DNA from: Dokdonella fugitiva
Lineage (GTDB): Bacteria; Pseudomonadota; Gammaproteobacteria; Xanthomonadales; Rhodanobacteraceae
Assembly: GCF_014138265.1 (NCBI RefSeq)
Contig: NZ_JACGXL010000001.1
Span: forward strand, 628,525 to 692,524
Reading direction: 5' to 3'
Length of the DNA stretch: 64,000 bases
Part shown: positions 18,909 to 27,315 of the stretch, one piece after another
How the letters are laid out: each line of letters starts with the position of its first letter
How positions within the stretch are numbered: position 1 is the stretch's first letter
The notes under the pieces: model-generated
What the model was told of the DNA's origin: nothing
The model's database searches: none
Seen by the model: only the letters and a program-made list of their open reading frames with translations
Position numbers and translations under genes: made by a program

Positions 18909-19406
18909 GTGGCGACCGTCGAAGGCGCCCCGGCGATCCGTCCGATCGAAGCGCGCGACGACGCGGCGATCGCCGCGATCATCCGCACGGTCATGCCCGA
19001 GTTCGGCGCCGACGGTCCCGGCTTCGCGATCCATGATGCCGAAGTCGGCGCGATGAGCGGCGCCTACGCGCGTCCGCGCCGAGCGTACTTCGTCGTCGAA
19101 CTCGACCGCGTCGTGCTCGGCGGCGGCGGCATCGCGCCGCTCGACGCCGGCGACGAGGACACCTGCGAACTGCGCAAGATGTACTTCCTGCCCGCGCTGC
19201 GCGGCCGCGGCGCCGGTCGCGCGCTGATCGCGCGTTGCCTCGATGCAGCGCGCGACCTCGGCTTCCGCCGCTGCTACCTCGAAACCCTGACCGGCATGGA
19301 CGCGGCGCAGACGCTCTACCTCGCCAGCGGTTTCCGCCGCATCGATCACGCACTCGGCGCGACCGGCCACCACGGCTGCAACCGCTTCTACCTGCGCGAG
19401 CTGTGA
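18909..19406 (+). CDS. GNAT-family N-acetyltransferase
   Basis: 165 residues from a GTG at 18909, one base after the upstream stop; an overlapping ATG at 18864 is an alternative. The acetyl-CoA loop is intact: LRKMYFLPALRGRGAGRALI with the R-G-x-G-x-G/A pattern, followed by the DLGFRRCYLETLTGM strand and LYLASGFRR helix typical of motif B. Substrate unknown. The pairing with a cyanophycinase-like protein could mean amino-acid or peptide modification, but this is inference. Confidence 0.85.
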   Translation: MATVEGAPAIRPIEARDDAAIAAIIRTVMPEFGADGPGFAIHDAEVGAMSGAYARPRRAYFVVELDRVVLGGGGIAPLDAGDEDTCELRKMYFLPALRGRGAGRALIARCLDAARDLGFRRCYLETLTGMDAAQTLYLASGFRRIDHALGATGHHGCNRFYLREL

Positions 19407-19437
19407 GGCGGATCGGCGCTTCGCGCGCGGATCCGCC
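19407..19437. terminator. GC-rich hairpin between convergent genes
   Basis: GGCGGATC (19407-19414) pairs with GATCCGCC (19430-19437) immediately after the GNAT stop and 20 bases from the end of the opposite gene. There is no T run, so a terminator role is tentative. Confidence 0.4.
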
Positions 19438-19457
19438 CACCTTGCATACCGCCGGCG

Positions 19458-22340
19458 TCAATCGCCGTCGAAACCGTCGGTGAAGATCGCGCTCGGCGTC
19501 ACGCGCAGGTAGAACGTCGGCGTCGTGCCCTGCGTCTTGTTGTAGACGGCGAGGCCGAGGAAATCGGATCCGGAACCATCGAAACGGTAGTGGATCGCCT
19601 CCTGGCCACCGGCTCCGGCGGCATCGCCGGATGCGACGTACTGGCTTCGCCCCTGGGCCCACGTCGTCGAATCCGCACCGTTCGATCGGTAGAGCGCGAG
19701 ACCCATGTCGGCCGAACCGGCCCCGCTGTCCGGCACCAGCGTGATGCGCCGCTCGCTGTTCGCCTCGAAGCCCATGTCGGCCACGAACAGCGAGGTATTC
19801 GCATCCATCGAGTACGGGCCGTACAGCCCGCCGCTGCCCGACGAGTAGTAGGCGCCGTCCGCAGCGACGATCGAATAGTCGCCGCTGCCCGAATACGTCT
19901 TGACGCGGAAGAACTCGCGCTGGGTCGACGGCCAATGGTTGCCGTCGACCAGTATGTAGTCGACGGCGCCGCCACCGCCATATTGCGACAGCGCGAGCCG
20001 CGGGCGATTGAACGAATCGGTCGTGTTGACCGGATCGAGGAACCACGACGCACCGTACAGTTCGAGGTCGTAGTCCGCGCTCGCCGCGGGCCGCAACGAG
20101 ACGCCGCGCCAATACGGGATCCAGCCCGCGTATTCGCTGTCAGGGCGGATGTCGAAGAACGTGCCTTGTGCTTTCGGCGCGCCGTTGAGATGCCACCAGG
20201 TACCGCGCGACAGGAGGCTGCCGTCGAGGCGTGCGGCGGCGGCGAACGGAGTCGCGCTGCCGCTCCAGGTGTTGAACAGCGTGATCTTGAACTTGTAGGT
20301 ATCGGACGCCGGAGCAGTGAAGTCGACCAGTTCGAAATTGTTGTAGGAGCTGTTCGAGTTGGTGACGAACGTCGTGCCGTCGCTGCGGTACACGGTGAGA
20401 TCGAGGTCGGCCGGGATGTTGTCGTTGGAATAGGTCGAGCCGCTCAGCGTGACGTTGGACATCCAGTTGATCGCGAAGCGCACGCGCTGCCCTTCGTGCG
20501 CGTACACCTCGTAGGTCTTCGGGAAAGTCGACGCGTCGACGCCCTGGAACCACCACGGGCCGTTCTCGGTGGCGTAGATGGATGCAGTGCCATCGATCGT
20601 CGGCCGGTCGCCCGCCGCTCGCAACGCGCCGACCATCATCAACGCGCGCACCGCGACCGGCGAACCGGCGAGCTGGCTGTCCGCTTCCATGAGGTCGGCG
20701 GCGAGCCCGGAGGTCGCGGGTGCAGCGAAGCTCGTGCCCCACAGGCCGGGGCTGAGCGGCGAGGTGGAACTGGTCGTCTGCGCGAGCGAAACGATGTCGA
20801 CTGCGCCGGCGTCGACCTCGGGCTTGACGTGCGTGCCGCCGGCGCCATCGCCGATCGGCCAGCCGTTGGCCGAACAATCGTAGCGATCGTCGTCGCTCCA
20901 GCCGATCGTGTTGTGGTCGTTGTAGCCGCCGACGGTGAGCGTGTTGTAGCCGCGCCCCGGCGACTCGACGCCGTACACGGTCGTCGGCGGCGTCTGCCCG
21001 CAGTTGGGCGCGCCGTAGTTGCCGGCCGCGTGCACGTTGAGGCGGAACGAGTTGCGCGCGATGTAGTCGAGGCGGCGATCGAATGCGTTCAACGTGTTCG
21101 CCGCGACGTTCTTCGTGCCCCAGCTGTGGTTGAGCACCTGTGCGCGCGCCGCGCCCCAGTCGGTCGCCGCTTCGAGCGAGCCGCTCGTGTTGTAGTCGCC
21201 ATTCGCGCTGATCAGCGTGCTGCTCGACGCCATGCCGTGGTGCGTGCCGTGCGTGCTCGCGATGATGCCGCCGACCCAGGTGGTGTGGTCCGCGGTGGGC
21301 AGGCCCGTGTCGCGGCTCTGCGACACGGTCATGTACGGGTTGCTCGGGTAGATGCGGCCGCCTTCGACCACCGCGACCGTCACGCCGCCGCCGTCGTAGC
21401 CGACGGCGTTGATCGGCGTGATGTTGTCGGTCGGGCGTGCGATGTCGAGGCTCGGGCCACGTTCGCCGCCCGTGTCGTCGAGGATCGCGACGCCCGACCA
21501 ACGCGCGACCGACCACGCGGGACCCGGCGCGAGTTCGACGATGATCGACGGCACGATGTCGCTCGCGTAGATGACCTTCGCGCCACTCGCTTCGAGCCGT
21601 TGCAGCATGGCCGCGCGCGGCGCGGCGAGCGCGGCGCGCAGGTCGGCGATGCGGAACTGGTTGCCGGCCTCGACCGCAGCGACCGCGGCCGCGCGCTCCG
21701 CGCGTTCGGCCGCGAGACGCGCACCGTGCGCAGGATCATCGTCGGGCTTCGCCGGCTCGCGTTCCGGCACGATCGTGGGCACGATCGCCGGCGCCCCGGT
21801 CGCGCGCGGGATCGCGAACGCATCGTCGAGCGGCACCGCTTCGCGCTTGTCGCCATTCGCGACCGCCGCCGCCTCGCCGGCGGTGCCGCCGACCGCCGAC
21901 GGCACCTCTACGCCGCCGCTCGGGCCGCCCCCGTCGTCGGGCAGGTCGACCGCGTACCACAGGTCGACGACGACGCGATCGGTCGCCGCCGCCCCCTGCA
22001 TCCGCTCCAGCAACGCCGGGGTCATCGCACCGTAGGCCATGCGCCAGTTCGCACCGGCTTCGTCGCGCAGGCGGTTCGCATCGACCGGAGCGCCGTTGCT
22101 GAAGGTCTGCCCGACCGGCTCGCCGGTCGCGGCATCGATCGCCTTGACCGTGTGCAGCTCGCGTCCGTCGAGCAGCGTTTCGTCCGATGCGCTGACATGC
22201 AGCAGCCGCTCGGCCGCGACACCGAGTGCGCGCGCGAGCGTATCGGTGTCGCCGCCGGCGGTCGGCGTAACCGCGATCGACGGCGTGGAAAGGCCGAGCG
22301 TGACCGCGGTCGCGAGCAGGCTGAGTGGCAGGCGCTTCAT
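19458..22340 (-). CDS. Exported subtilase-like (S8) protein with an unusual triad and C-terminal tail
   Basis: 960 residues. The start at 22340 gives MKRLPLSLLATAVTLGLSTP, a Sec signal. A roughly 300-residue pro-region rich in Ala/Arg precedes the catalytic domain. There the Ser loop GLWGTSFAAPATSG (Ser537) and the oxyanion Asn in HAAGNYG are canonical, the His block reads ADHTTWVGGIIAS (His352) instead of HGTHVAGI, and the Asp block reads VTVAVVEGGR, placing Glu326 where subtilases have Asp. After the domain come beta-sandwich segments (YEVYAHEGQRVRFAINWMSN onwards) and the tail AIFTDGFDGD. Probably a secreted or surface protease, perhaps with altered activity. The many shadow frames antisense to it are not genes. 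Confidence 0.85.
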   Translation of the reverse strand: MKRLPLSLLATAVTLGLSTPSIAVTPTAGGDTDTLARALGVAAERLLHVSASDETLLDGRELHTVKAIDAATGEPVGQTFSNGAPVDANRLRDEAGANWRMAYGAMTPALLERMQGAAATDRVVVDLWYAVDLPDDGGGPSGGVEVPSAVGGTAGEAAAVANGDKREAVPLDDAFAIPRATGAPAIVPTIVPEREPAKPDDDPAHGARLAAERAERAAAVAAVEAGNQFRIADLRAALAAPRAAMLQRLEASGAKVIYASDIVPSIIVELAPGPAWSVARWSGVAILDDTGGERGPSLDIARPTDNITPINAVGYDGGGVTVAVVEGGRIYPSNPYMTVSQSRDTGLPTADHTTWVGGIIASTHGTHHGMASSSTLISANGDYNTSGSLEAATDWGAARAQVLNHSWGTKNVAANTLNAFDRRLDYIARNSFRLNVHAAGNYGAPNCGQTPPTTVYGVESPGRGYNTLTVGGYNDHNTIGWSDDDRYDCSANGWPIGDGAGGTHVKPEVDAGAVDIVSLAQTTSSTSPLSPGLWGTSFAAPATSGLAADLMEADSQLAGSPVAVRALMMVGALRAAGDRPTIDGTASIYATENGPWWFQGVDASTFPKTYEVYAHEGQRVRFAINWMSNVTLSGSTYSNDNIPADLDLTVYRSDGTTFVTNSNSSYNNFELVDFTAPASDTYKFKITLFNTWSGSATPFAAAARLDGSLLSRGTWWHLNGAPKAQGTFFDIRPDSEYAGWIPYWRGVSLRPAASADYDLELYGASWFLDPVNTTDSFNRPRLALSQYGGGGAVDYILVDGNHWPSTQREFFRVKTYSGSGDYSIVAADGAYYSSGSGGLYGPYSMDANTSLFVADMGFEANSERRITLVPDSGAGSADMGLALYRSNGADSTTWAQGRSQYVASGDAAGAGGQEAIHYRFDGSGSDFLGLAVYNKTQGTTPTFYLRVTPSAIFTDGFDGD

Positions 22341-22540
22341 GTGCAGGGTTCCTCCGGGTTCGCTGCGCCGGTGCGTTCGAGCGCCCGGCGCGGGCCGTGG
22401 CACGCCGGTCGACGTGCCATCCTTGCAAGGTTCTTACGGCGCGCCGCGCACGAATGCGCCACGGCATGCCGCATGCGCCCGGCGCGCGACGGTGGAACGC
22501 CCTTGCCGGCGGCCACGCACCGCCCAGGCGCGCGGACTGG

Positions 22541-22546
22541 TAGAAT
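22541..22546 (+). promoter_or_regulatory. Probable -10 (TAGAAT) for the SDR gene
   Basis: TAGAAT 29 bases before the ATG at 22575, in a GC-rich background; no -35 consensus is seen. Confidence 0.4.
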
Positions 22547-22574
22547 CCGCGCCCGTTTTCCCGCTGGAATCCCC

Positions 22575-23342
22575 ATGCAACTCGATCAGGTCAAGGCCGT
22601 CGTGACCGGCGGCGCGTCCGGACTCGGCTTCGCCGTCGCCCGGCATCTCGTCGCGCACGGCGCGAAGGTCGCGCTGCTCGACGTCAACGACGAGAAGGGT
22701 CATGCCGCCGCGGCCGAACTCGGTTCCGGCGCGAGCTACTTCCGCACCGACGTGACCGACGAGGCCGGCGTCGCCGCGACCCTGAAGGATGCGCACGCGA
22801 AGCTCGGGGACCTCAACGCCGCGATCAGCTGCGCCGGCATCCTCGGCGCGGGCCGCGTGCTCGGCAAGGAAGGCCCGATGCCGCTGAAGACGTTCGCGAC
22901 CACGGTGATGGTCAACCTCGTCGGCAGCTTCAACGTAGCCAAGGCCGCGGCCGACCTCATGCAGCACAACGCGCCGGGCGAGGACGGCGAGCGCGGCGTG
23001 ATCGTCAACACCGCGTCGATCGCCGCGTTCGAAGGCCAGATCGGCCAGGCCGCGTATTCGGCGTCGAAGGGCGGCGTGGTCGGCATGACGCTGCCGATGG
23101 CGCGCGAGTTCGCGCGCATCGGCGTGCGCGTGATGACCGTCGCGCCGGGCGTGTTCCACACGCCGATGGTCGACGGCATGCCGGACCCGGTGTACCAGTC
23201 GCTGTGCGCGCAGGTGCCCTACCCGTCGCGCCTCGGCAAGCCCGAGGAATTCGCCGACACGGTCGCGTTCATCCTGCAGAACCGCTACCTCAACGGCGAA
23301 ACCATTCGCATCGACGGCGCGATCCGGCTGGCGCCGAAGTAA
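22575..23342 (+). CDS. HSD10-like short-chain dehydrogenase (3-hydroxyacyl-CoA dehydrogenase type 2)
   Basis: NAD-dependent oxidation of 3-hydroxyacyl-CoA or 2-methyl-3-hydroxybutyryl-CoA (isoleucine and fatty-acid oxidation) is the usual role of this branch. 255 residues, classical SDR: cofactor loop VVTGGASGLGFAVARHL, SCAGILGAGRVL, the Ser in IVNTASIAAFEGQIG, and the catalytic YSASKGGVVGM. The insert with EGPMPLKTFATTVMVNLVG and the downstream APGVFHTPMVDGMP segment match HSD17B10-type enzymes. Monocistronic or followed by efpL after 57 bases. Confidence 0.85.
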   Translation: MQLDQVKAVVTGGASGLGFAVARHLVAHGAKVALLDVNDEKGHAAAAELGSGASYFRTDVTDEAGVAATLKDAHAKLGDLNAAISCAGILGAGRVLGKEGPMPLKTFATTVMVNLVGSFNVAKAAADLMQHNAPGEDGERGVIVNTASIAAFEGQIGQAAYSASKGGVVGMTLPMAREFARIGVRVMTVAPGVFHTPMVDGMPDPVYQSLCAQVPYPSRLGKPEEFADTVAFILQNRYLNGETIRIDGAIRLAPK

Positions 23343-23399
23343 CGACGATCGGCGGCCGCCCTGGATCCACGAACCCGAATTTCCATACCTGGCATTCCC

Positions 23400-23963
23400 A
23401 TGAGAGCTTCCGAAGTCAAGAAAGGCAACGTCGTCGAGCACGAAGGCAGGGTCTGGCAGATCCGTGACATCGAGCGCAGCTCGCCGCAGGGCCGCGGCGG
23501 CAACGTCACGTTCCGCTTCATCATGTACAGCGTGCCCGGCGGCACCAAGCTCGACGTGTCGATGCGCGCCGAGGACGACCTGCGCGAAACCGAACTCGTG
23601 CGCCGAGCGGTCACGTACTCGTACAAGGACGGCGACGCCTACGTGTTCATGGACAGCGAGGACTACACGCAGTACACGCTCGACGCGAGCGCGATCGGCG
23701 ATGCGGCCGGCTATCTCGTCGACGGCATCGAAGGCTGCTACGTGCAACTGATCGAGGACGCGCCGGTCGCGCTGCAGCTGCCGCAATCGGTCGTGCTCGA
23801 AGTCGTCGAGACCGCGCCCGAACTCAAGGGCGCGACCGCGACGAAGCGCCCGAAGCCGGCCAAGCTGTCGACCGGCATCGAGATCCAGGTGCCCGAGTAC
23901 ATCACCACCGGCGAGAAGGTGAACGTCAATACGGTGACCGGCGAGTTCGCCGGCCGCGCCTGA
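23400..23963 (+). CDS. yeiP: Elongation factor P-like protein EfpL (YeiP)
   Basis: A ribosome-binding EF-P paralogue that relieves stalling at proline and related motifs. 187 residues in three beta domains, as in EF-P. The tip loop reads [16 protein letters not shown]: the SPQGRGG form, with Arg instead of a modifiable Lys, is what separates EfpL/YeiP from EF-P. The C-terminal domain includes [18 protein letters not shown] and [20 protein letters not shown], the usual EF-P end block. Start ATG at 23400. No modification enzymes are encoded nearby, in keeping with the unmodified-loop type. Confidence 0.92.
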   Translation: MRASEVKKGNVVEHEGRVWQIRDIERSSPQGRGGNVTFRFIMYSVPGGTKLDVSMRAEDDLRETELVRRAVTYSYKDGDAYVFMDSEDYTQYTLDASAIGDAAGYLVDGIEGCYVQLIEDAPVALQLPQSVVLEVVETAPELKGATATKRPKPAKLSTGIEIQVPEYITTGEKVNVNTVTGEFAGRA

Positions 23964-23999
23964 TCGCATCGCGCGCGTCGCCGGCCGGCGACGCGCGAC

Positions 24000-24887
24000 T
24001 CATTTCGCCGCCGGGCACGCCGGCGGCCAGGCTTCGTCCGCACCGAGGTGCCAGACGAAGAATTCGCCCGACAACGGTCCTTTCGTATCGCGCGCGAACA
24101 GCACGGTGCGACCGCTCGGCGAGAACACCGCGCCGATCTCGCTGCCGTTGCGGTTGATCTCCGGCGGCAGCTTCTCGCGCGCAAGCCAATGATCGCCCTC
24201 GCGACGCACGCGATAGTAGCTGTCGTCGCCTTCGACGAGCATCCACGTGCCGTCCGGCGACGGCAGCGGTTCGTACTCGTCGCCGGGACCGTTGAACGCA
24301 GCGCCCGCGTTCTCGACGACCCAGCGGCCGCCCTGTTCGCGCGCGCGCCAGATGTCGGTCTTGCCGCGACCGCCGGGCCGGCCTGAACCGAAGTACAGCC
24401 AGCCGTCGGCGGCGAGACGCGGGAACCATTCCTGCGCGGTCGAATTGACCGGCTCGGGCAAGCGCTGCGGCATGCCCCAGCGCCCGTCCGCGTCGCGTTC
24501 GACGCGCCAGATGTCGAGGTCCTTGCGCTTCGTGCCGTCGCTCGAGCGCGTCGAGATGAAATAGAGCACGCGGCCATCGGGCGTGAACCACGGATCGGCT
24601 TCGACGCCGTCGCCGGCGAATGCGGGCGGCTGCGGTTCGCTCCAGCCAGAGGCGCTGCAGTGGCTCACGAGGATGCGCCAGCCTTCGAACTTCGGCGAGC
24701 TGCGCACGAACCAGAAGTCGCCGTTGCGCGGATCGAACGCCGCGTGCGATTCGAACTGCGGGCTCGATACGCCTTGCGGCGTCCAGGCTTCGACGCGTTC
24801 GACTGCGGCACACGACGTCGCGGCGGTGGCCGCGAGCGCGAGCGCCGCAGCCAGCGAACGGAGAGTTCTTCGACGAGCCGATGCCAT
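24000..24887 (-). CDS. Exported PD40/TolB-like beta-propeller protein
   Basis: 295 residues from the ATG at 24887, chosen because it yields MASARRRTLRSLAAALALAA, a Sec or possibly Tat-like signal cut near SCA. The mature chain is repeated blades ending in (W/S)PDG(R/T)-type turns: WFTPDGRVLYFISTRSSDG, RLAADGWLYFGSGRPGGRG, LPSPDGTWMLVEGDDS and FSPSGRTVLFARDTKG, each with the D-IWR pattern of PD40 repeats. A probable binding or scaffold propeller in the periplasm; no catalytic residues. Ends CPAAK, without the shared tail seen elsewhere. Confidence 0.8.
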   Translation of the reverse strand: MASARRRTLRSLAAALALAATAATSCAAVERVEAWTPQGVSSPQFESHAAFDPRNGDFWFVRSSPKFEGWRILVSHCSASGWSEPQPPAFAGDGVEADPWFTPDGRVLYFISTRSSDGTKRKDLDIWRVERDADGRWGMPQRLPEPVNSTAQEWFPRLAADGWLYFGSGRPGGRGKTDIWRAREQGGRWVVENAGAAFNGPGDEYEPLPSPDGTWMLVEGDDSYYRVRREGDHWLAREKLPPEINRNGSEIGAVFSPSGRTVLFARDTKGPLSGEFFVWHLGADEAWPPACPAAK

Positions 24888-25003
24888 CGGTTCGATGCCT
24901 TGCTGGTTGGACCCGTGCATGTTCCGCCCGGCGCGGTGTCGCATGCACGCACCGGAAGGGCCCGCCGCGACGAACGGAGCGTGCGTCGCGCCGAAGCGCA
25001 GGA

Positions 25004-25585
25004 TCAGGCGCGGCGCGCGAGCCATTTGCGTGCCATGCGCCGCAGCGAAACGTCGGCGGCGTCATCGCGCGCAATTTCCGCGACGTCGCGCCAGGCGAGC
25101 GCATGCGACTCCTCGCCGACGACGAAGGCCTCGCTGCCGCGCGCGCGCACGACGAAGCGCACGTCGTAGTGCCAGTGTTCGGGTTCGTCGCCACGCGCGG
25201 GGATGCGATGGCGGTCGAGGTCGAACACGGCCGGCTCCACCTCGAGATCGAGCAGGCCCGACTCCTCCTCCGCCTCGCGCAACGCGACGCGCGCGAGATC
25301 GGCGTCGCCGTCGGCATGGCCGCCGAGCTGCAGCCAGCGGTCCAGCTTGCGGTGGTGAGTCAGCAGCACGCGCTCGCCGTCGGCGCTGACGAGCCAGGCC
25401 GAGCCGGTGAGGTGACCCGAGTGCCGTTCGCGCCGCGCAGCGCAGGGATCCGTACTCGCGAGTTCACGAAACACCCCGACCACGTCGATCTCGTCGGGAA
25501 AGGCCTGCGCGTAGGCGTCCAGCAGCGCGATCCAGTGCTGCTGAGCGGGTGTCGTGGATTGCGGCAGGGCAGCATCTGCGGTCAT
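25004..25585 (-). CDS. Nudix hydrolase
   Basis: 193 residues with an intact Nudix box at about residues 89-111: GGHADGDADLARVALREAEE followed by SGL, fitting G-x5-E-x7-REUXEE-x-GU apart from D at the variable E position. Surroundings (LTHHRKLDRWLQLGGH and EHWHYDVRFVVRA) match the subfamily usually annotated as NUDIX hydrolases acting on nucleoside diphosphate-X compounds; no substrate can be assigned. Start ATG at 25585. It is divergent from the permease at 25745. Confidence 0.88.
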   Translation of the reverse strand: MTADAALPQSTTPAQQHWIALLDAYAQAFPDEIDVVGVFRELASTDPCAARRERHSGHLTGSAWLVSADGERVLLTHHRKLDRWLQLGGHADGDADLARVALREAEEESGLLDLEVEPAVFDLDRHRIPARGDEPEHWHYDVRFVVRARGSEAFVVGEESHALAWRDVAEIARDDAADVSLRRMARKWLARRA

Positions 25586-25638
25586 GACTTCGTTCGCTTG
25601 CCGCTCGTCGAGGGGTCGCGTATGTTACCGGACCGCTG

Positions 25639-25658
25639 CATTCGACCTTCGTCGAATG
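25639..25658. promoter_or_regulatory. Perfect 8-bp inverted repeat upstream of the permease
   Basis: CATTCGAC-CTTC-GTCGAATG lies in the 159-base divergent region between the Nudix and permease genes. It could be an operator or a small hairpin in the permease leader. The permease has AAGGGGA before its ATG. Confidence 0.4.
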
Positions 25659-25744
25659 TGCGCACGGTGTACGACGGCGCTGGGGATTTCCGGGCGCACG
25701 CACGTTCATGACCCGGCCATCCAGACGCTCGTGAAGGGGACGCA

Positions 25745-27223
25745 ATGATTTTCTGGCGTGTCAAACCGCTCAACCAGATCCTTGAAACGGCAGAAAAGAA
25801 GTCCCTCAAACGACAGCTCGGTGCGCTGCAGCTGACCCTGCTCGGCATCGGCGCCGTGATCGGCACCGGCATCTTCGTGCTGACCGCCGAAGCAGGCCAG
25901 AAGGCCGGCCCGGGCATGATGCTCGCGTTCGTGATCGCCGCGGTCGTCTGCGCACTCGCTGCGCTCGCCTACGCCGAACTCGCGGCGATGGTGCCCGTGT
26001 CCGGCTCGGCCTACACCTATACGTACGGCGTGCTCGGCGAACTCGTCGCGTGGATCGTCGGCTGGGCGCTCGGACTCGAGTACGGCATCGGCGCCGCGGT
26101 CGTCTGCGTCGGCTGGTCGGGTTACATGAACGGGCTGCTCAAGGCGAACGACATCGCGTTGCCCGAATTCCTGCGTACCGGATATTTCGCCGGCGGCGGA
26201 TTCGACCTGCTCGCGTTCCTCATCGGTCTCGCCGTGACCGTGCTGCTCGTGATCGGCACGTCGAAGAGCGCGCGCGTGAACTCGGTACTCGTCGCGATCA
26301 AGATCGTCGCGCTCACGGTCTTCATCTTCCTCGCGATCCCGGCCGTCAAGAGCAGCAATTTCGAGCCGTTCCTGCCCGGCGGCTGGGGCAATCCGCTCGG
26401 CGGCGCCGGCGTGCTCGGAGCCGCGGCCTCGATCTTCTTCGCCTACGTCGGCTTCGACGCGGTATCGACCGCCGCCGAAGAAACCAAGAATCCGAACCGC
26501 AACATCCCGATCGGCCTGATCGGTTCGCTGACCGTCTGCACGATCTTCTACTTGCTCGTCGGCTACGGTGCCGCCGGCTCCGTCGGCGCGCAGCCGATGC
26601 TCGGCGCGAACGGCCTGCCGCTCGACCCCGGCACGCCCGCGATGGCGGCCGCCTGCGCCGGCTCCGAAGCGCTCGTCTGCAGCAAGGAACCGCTCGCGCA
26701 CGTGATGCGCCTGCTCGGCCACAATCGCATCGGCGACTGGATCGGCATCGCTGCCATCCTCGCGCTGCCGTCGGTCATCCTCATGATGATGTTCGGCCAG
26801 ACGCGCATCTTCTTCACGATGTCGCGCGACGGCCTGCTGCCGGACGCGCTGTCGAAGGTGCACCCGCGTTTCCACACGCCGCACGTGATCACGATCCTGA
26901 CCGGCATCGTCGTTTCGGTGTGCGCGGCGCTGTTCCCGGTCGGCAAGCTCGCCGACACCTCGAATTCCGGCACCTTGCTCGCGTTCGCGATGGTGTCGAT
27001 CGGCGTGCTGATCCTGCGCAAGCAGCAACCCGATCGCGCGCGTCCGTTCCGTACGCCGTTCGCGTGGATCGTCTGCCCGCTCGCGGTCGCCGGCTGCGCG
27101 CTGCTGTTCGTCAACCTCAGCATGACCGCGAAGGTCGTGTTCATCACGTGGGCGGCGATCGGTCTCGTCCTGTACCGCCTCTACGGGTACCGCCGCAGCC
27201 AGCTCGCCAACCAGAACGCCTGA
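25745..27223 (+). CDS. APC-superfamily amino acid permease (cationic amino acid type), copy 1
   Basis: 492 residues with about 12 membrane helices. Starts with a hydrophilic lead (MIFWRVKPLNQILETAEKKS) and the conserved first helix LLGIGAVIGTGIFVLTAEAG, the unwound GAVIGTGIF motif that binds the substrate amino group. Further family marks are FFAYVGFDAVSTAAEETKNP and GQTRIFFTMSRDGLLP. A periplasmic loop insert near residues 270-310 (PMLGANGLPLDPGTPAMA, with Cys residues in AACAGSEALVCSK) distinguishes it from copy 2. Imports amino acids; the exact substrate is unknown. Next to its paralogue, with a terminator hairpin between. Confidence 0.9.
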   Translation: MIFWRVKPLNQILETAEKKSLKRQLGALQLTLLGIGAVIGTGIFVLTAEAGQKAGPGMMLAFVIAAVVCALAALAYAELAAMVPVSGSAYTYTYGVLGELVAWIVGWALGLEYGIGAAVVCVGWSGYMNGLLKANDIALPEFLRTGYFAGGGFDLLAFLIGLAVTVLLVIGTSKSARVNSVLVAIKIVALTVFIFLAIPAVKSSNFEPFLPGGWGNPLGGAGVLGAAASIFFAYVGFDAVSTAAEETKNPNRNIPIGLIGSLTVCTIFYLLVGYGAAGSVGAQPMLGANGLPLDPGTPAMAAACAGSEALVCSKEPLAHVMRLLGHNRIGDWIGIAAILALPSVILMMMFGQTRIFFTMSRDGLLPDALSKVHPRFHTPHVITILTGIVVSVCAALFPVGKLADTSNSGTLLAFAMVSIGVLILRKQQPDRARPFRTPFAWIVCPLAVAGCALLFVNLSMTAKVVFITWAAIGLVLYRLYGYRRSQLANQNA

Positions 27224-27254
27224 GGCGCGCGCGCACCGCGACATTGAACCTGAG

Positions 27255-27280
27255 GAGGCCGGCTTCATGCCGGCCTCTTG
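27255..27280 (+). terminator. Hairpin terminator after permease copy 1
   Basis: GAGGCCGGC (27255-27263), loop TTCAT, GCCGGCCTC (27269-27277), followed by TTG. A perfect 9-bp GC-rich stem with a short T tail, 36 bases before the next start, suggesting the two permeases are at least partly separate transcription units. Confidence 0.65.
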
Positions 27281-27315
27281 CCGAACGCGCCCCGCGCGAC
27301 TGATCCGGAATCCCC

